Assembly (NCBI GenBank): GCA_017453765.1
Contig: JAFTEG010000287.1
Location: 1-5,702 of the forward strand
DNA from: Selenomonadaceae bacterium
GTDB lineage: Bacteria > Bacillota > Negativicutes > Selenomonadales > Selenomonadaceae
DNA length: 5,702 nt
Direction of reading: 5' to 3'
Shown: positions 5,565-5,702 of the stretch, piece after piece
Layout: each line of letters starts with the position of its first letter
Numbering within the stretch: position 1 is the stretch's first letter
The notes under the pieces: generated by a model
Told to the model about the DNA's origin: nothing
The model's input: the letters and a program-made list of their open reading frames with translations, nothing else
Databases searched by the model: none
Made by a program: the position numbers and the translations under genes

Positions 5565-5702
5565 GGGCTGTTGAATAAAGTCAACGCGATAAAATTCAAA
5601 TTTAAGAGCGGCATTAACCAGCGTCGATTCGTAACATTAACTCTACCGTAACGGTTAATCGCGGCAGTAACGCATAAATTACCGCAACGTAAAACGTGGA
5701 CG
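5565..5702. mobile_element. Possible insertion-sequence end, cut by window edge
   Basis: Starting at the last base of the membrane-gene stop, the sequence reads GGGGCTGTTGAA, then ATAAAGTCAAC (a 5-bp GTTGA/TCAAC inverted repeat). A terminal GGGGCTGTTGAA-like sequence is common at the ends of several transposon families. On the minus strand one frame stays open from the window edge to a stop at 5563-5561 and ends with ...LTLFNSP, as a transposase tail reading into its own terminal repeat might, but no transposase motif is visible. The rest is rich in GTAAC/TTAAC words. No plus-strand gene and no convincing terminator are seen. The second terminal repeat and target duplication would lie outside the window, so this stays tentative. 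Confidence 0.3.

Noticed and set aside
5637..5660. TTAAC...GTTAATC as an integron attC-like core, with nested ACCG-TAA-CGGT hairpin
   Set aside because: GTTAATC does not fit the GTTRRRY core and the paired arms are only 4-5 bp; probably chance in GTAAC-rich sequence.

Overview
The window most likely comes from a Firmicutes-type bacterium, probably of the Negativicutes/Selenomonadales kind. The DnaK is of the short, Gram-positive type: it lacks the roughly 20-residue nucleotide-binding-domain loop seen in proteobacterial DnaK. The ribosome binding sites are strong GGAGG types, the intrinsic terminators are classic, and DnaK and DnaJ read like the Selenomonas group. The taxonomic call rests on remembered family sequences, not on a search.

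Layout, left to right: (1) nearly all of dnaK (about 12 N-terminal codons lie upstream of the window), ended by a clear intrinsic terminator. (2) An apparently orphan DNA N4/N6 methyltransferase gene, starting 23 bp after the terminator stem with no good promoter of its own. (3) A small 79-residue gene on the minus strand, convergent with the methyltransferase, with its own promoter, a strong RBS and a terminator. (4) A compact divergent promoter region, minus strand for the small gene and plus strand for dnaJ. (5) A complete dnaJ. (6) A 121-bp spacer holding four tandem octamers TAGATCGN (each containing GATC) and an inverted GATCTA copy that can pair with them. (7) A 361-residue polytopic membrane protein of unassigned function, with motifs that recall GT-C-like glycosyltransferases. 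(8) A 138-bp tail beginning GGGGCTGTTGAA, which resembles an insertion-sequence end running off the window.

DnaK and DnaJ are partners in one chaperone cycle: DnaJ delivers clients and stimulates DnaK ATP hydrolysis, and GrpE, not in the window, recycles nucleotide. In many Firmicutes they are adjacent in one CIRCE/HrcA-controlled operon. Here they are separated by about 1.3 kb carrying a DNA-modification gene and a small opposing gene, and dnaJ has its own housekeeping-type promoter with no CIRCE element. The methyltransferase and small gene look AT-richer than the chaperone genes and are best read as an inserted accessory pair, possibly the remains of a restriction-modification system. No complete novel system is evident. 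The points most worth checking are the small gene's identity, the methyltransferase's unusual HPPY motif, the shared promoter region and the GATC repeat cluster.
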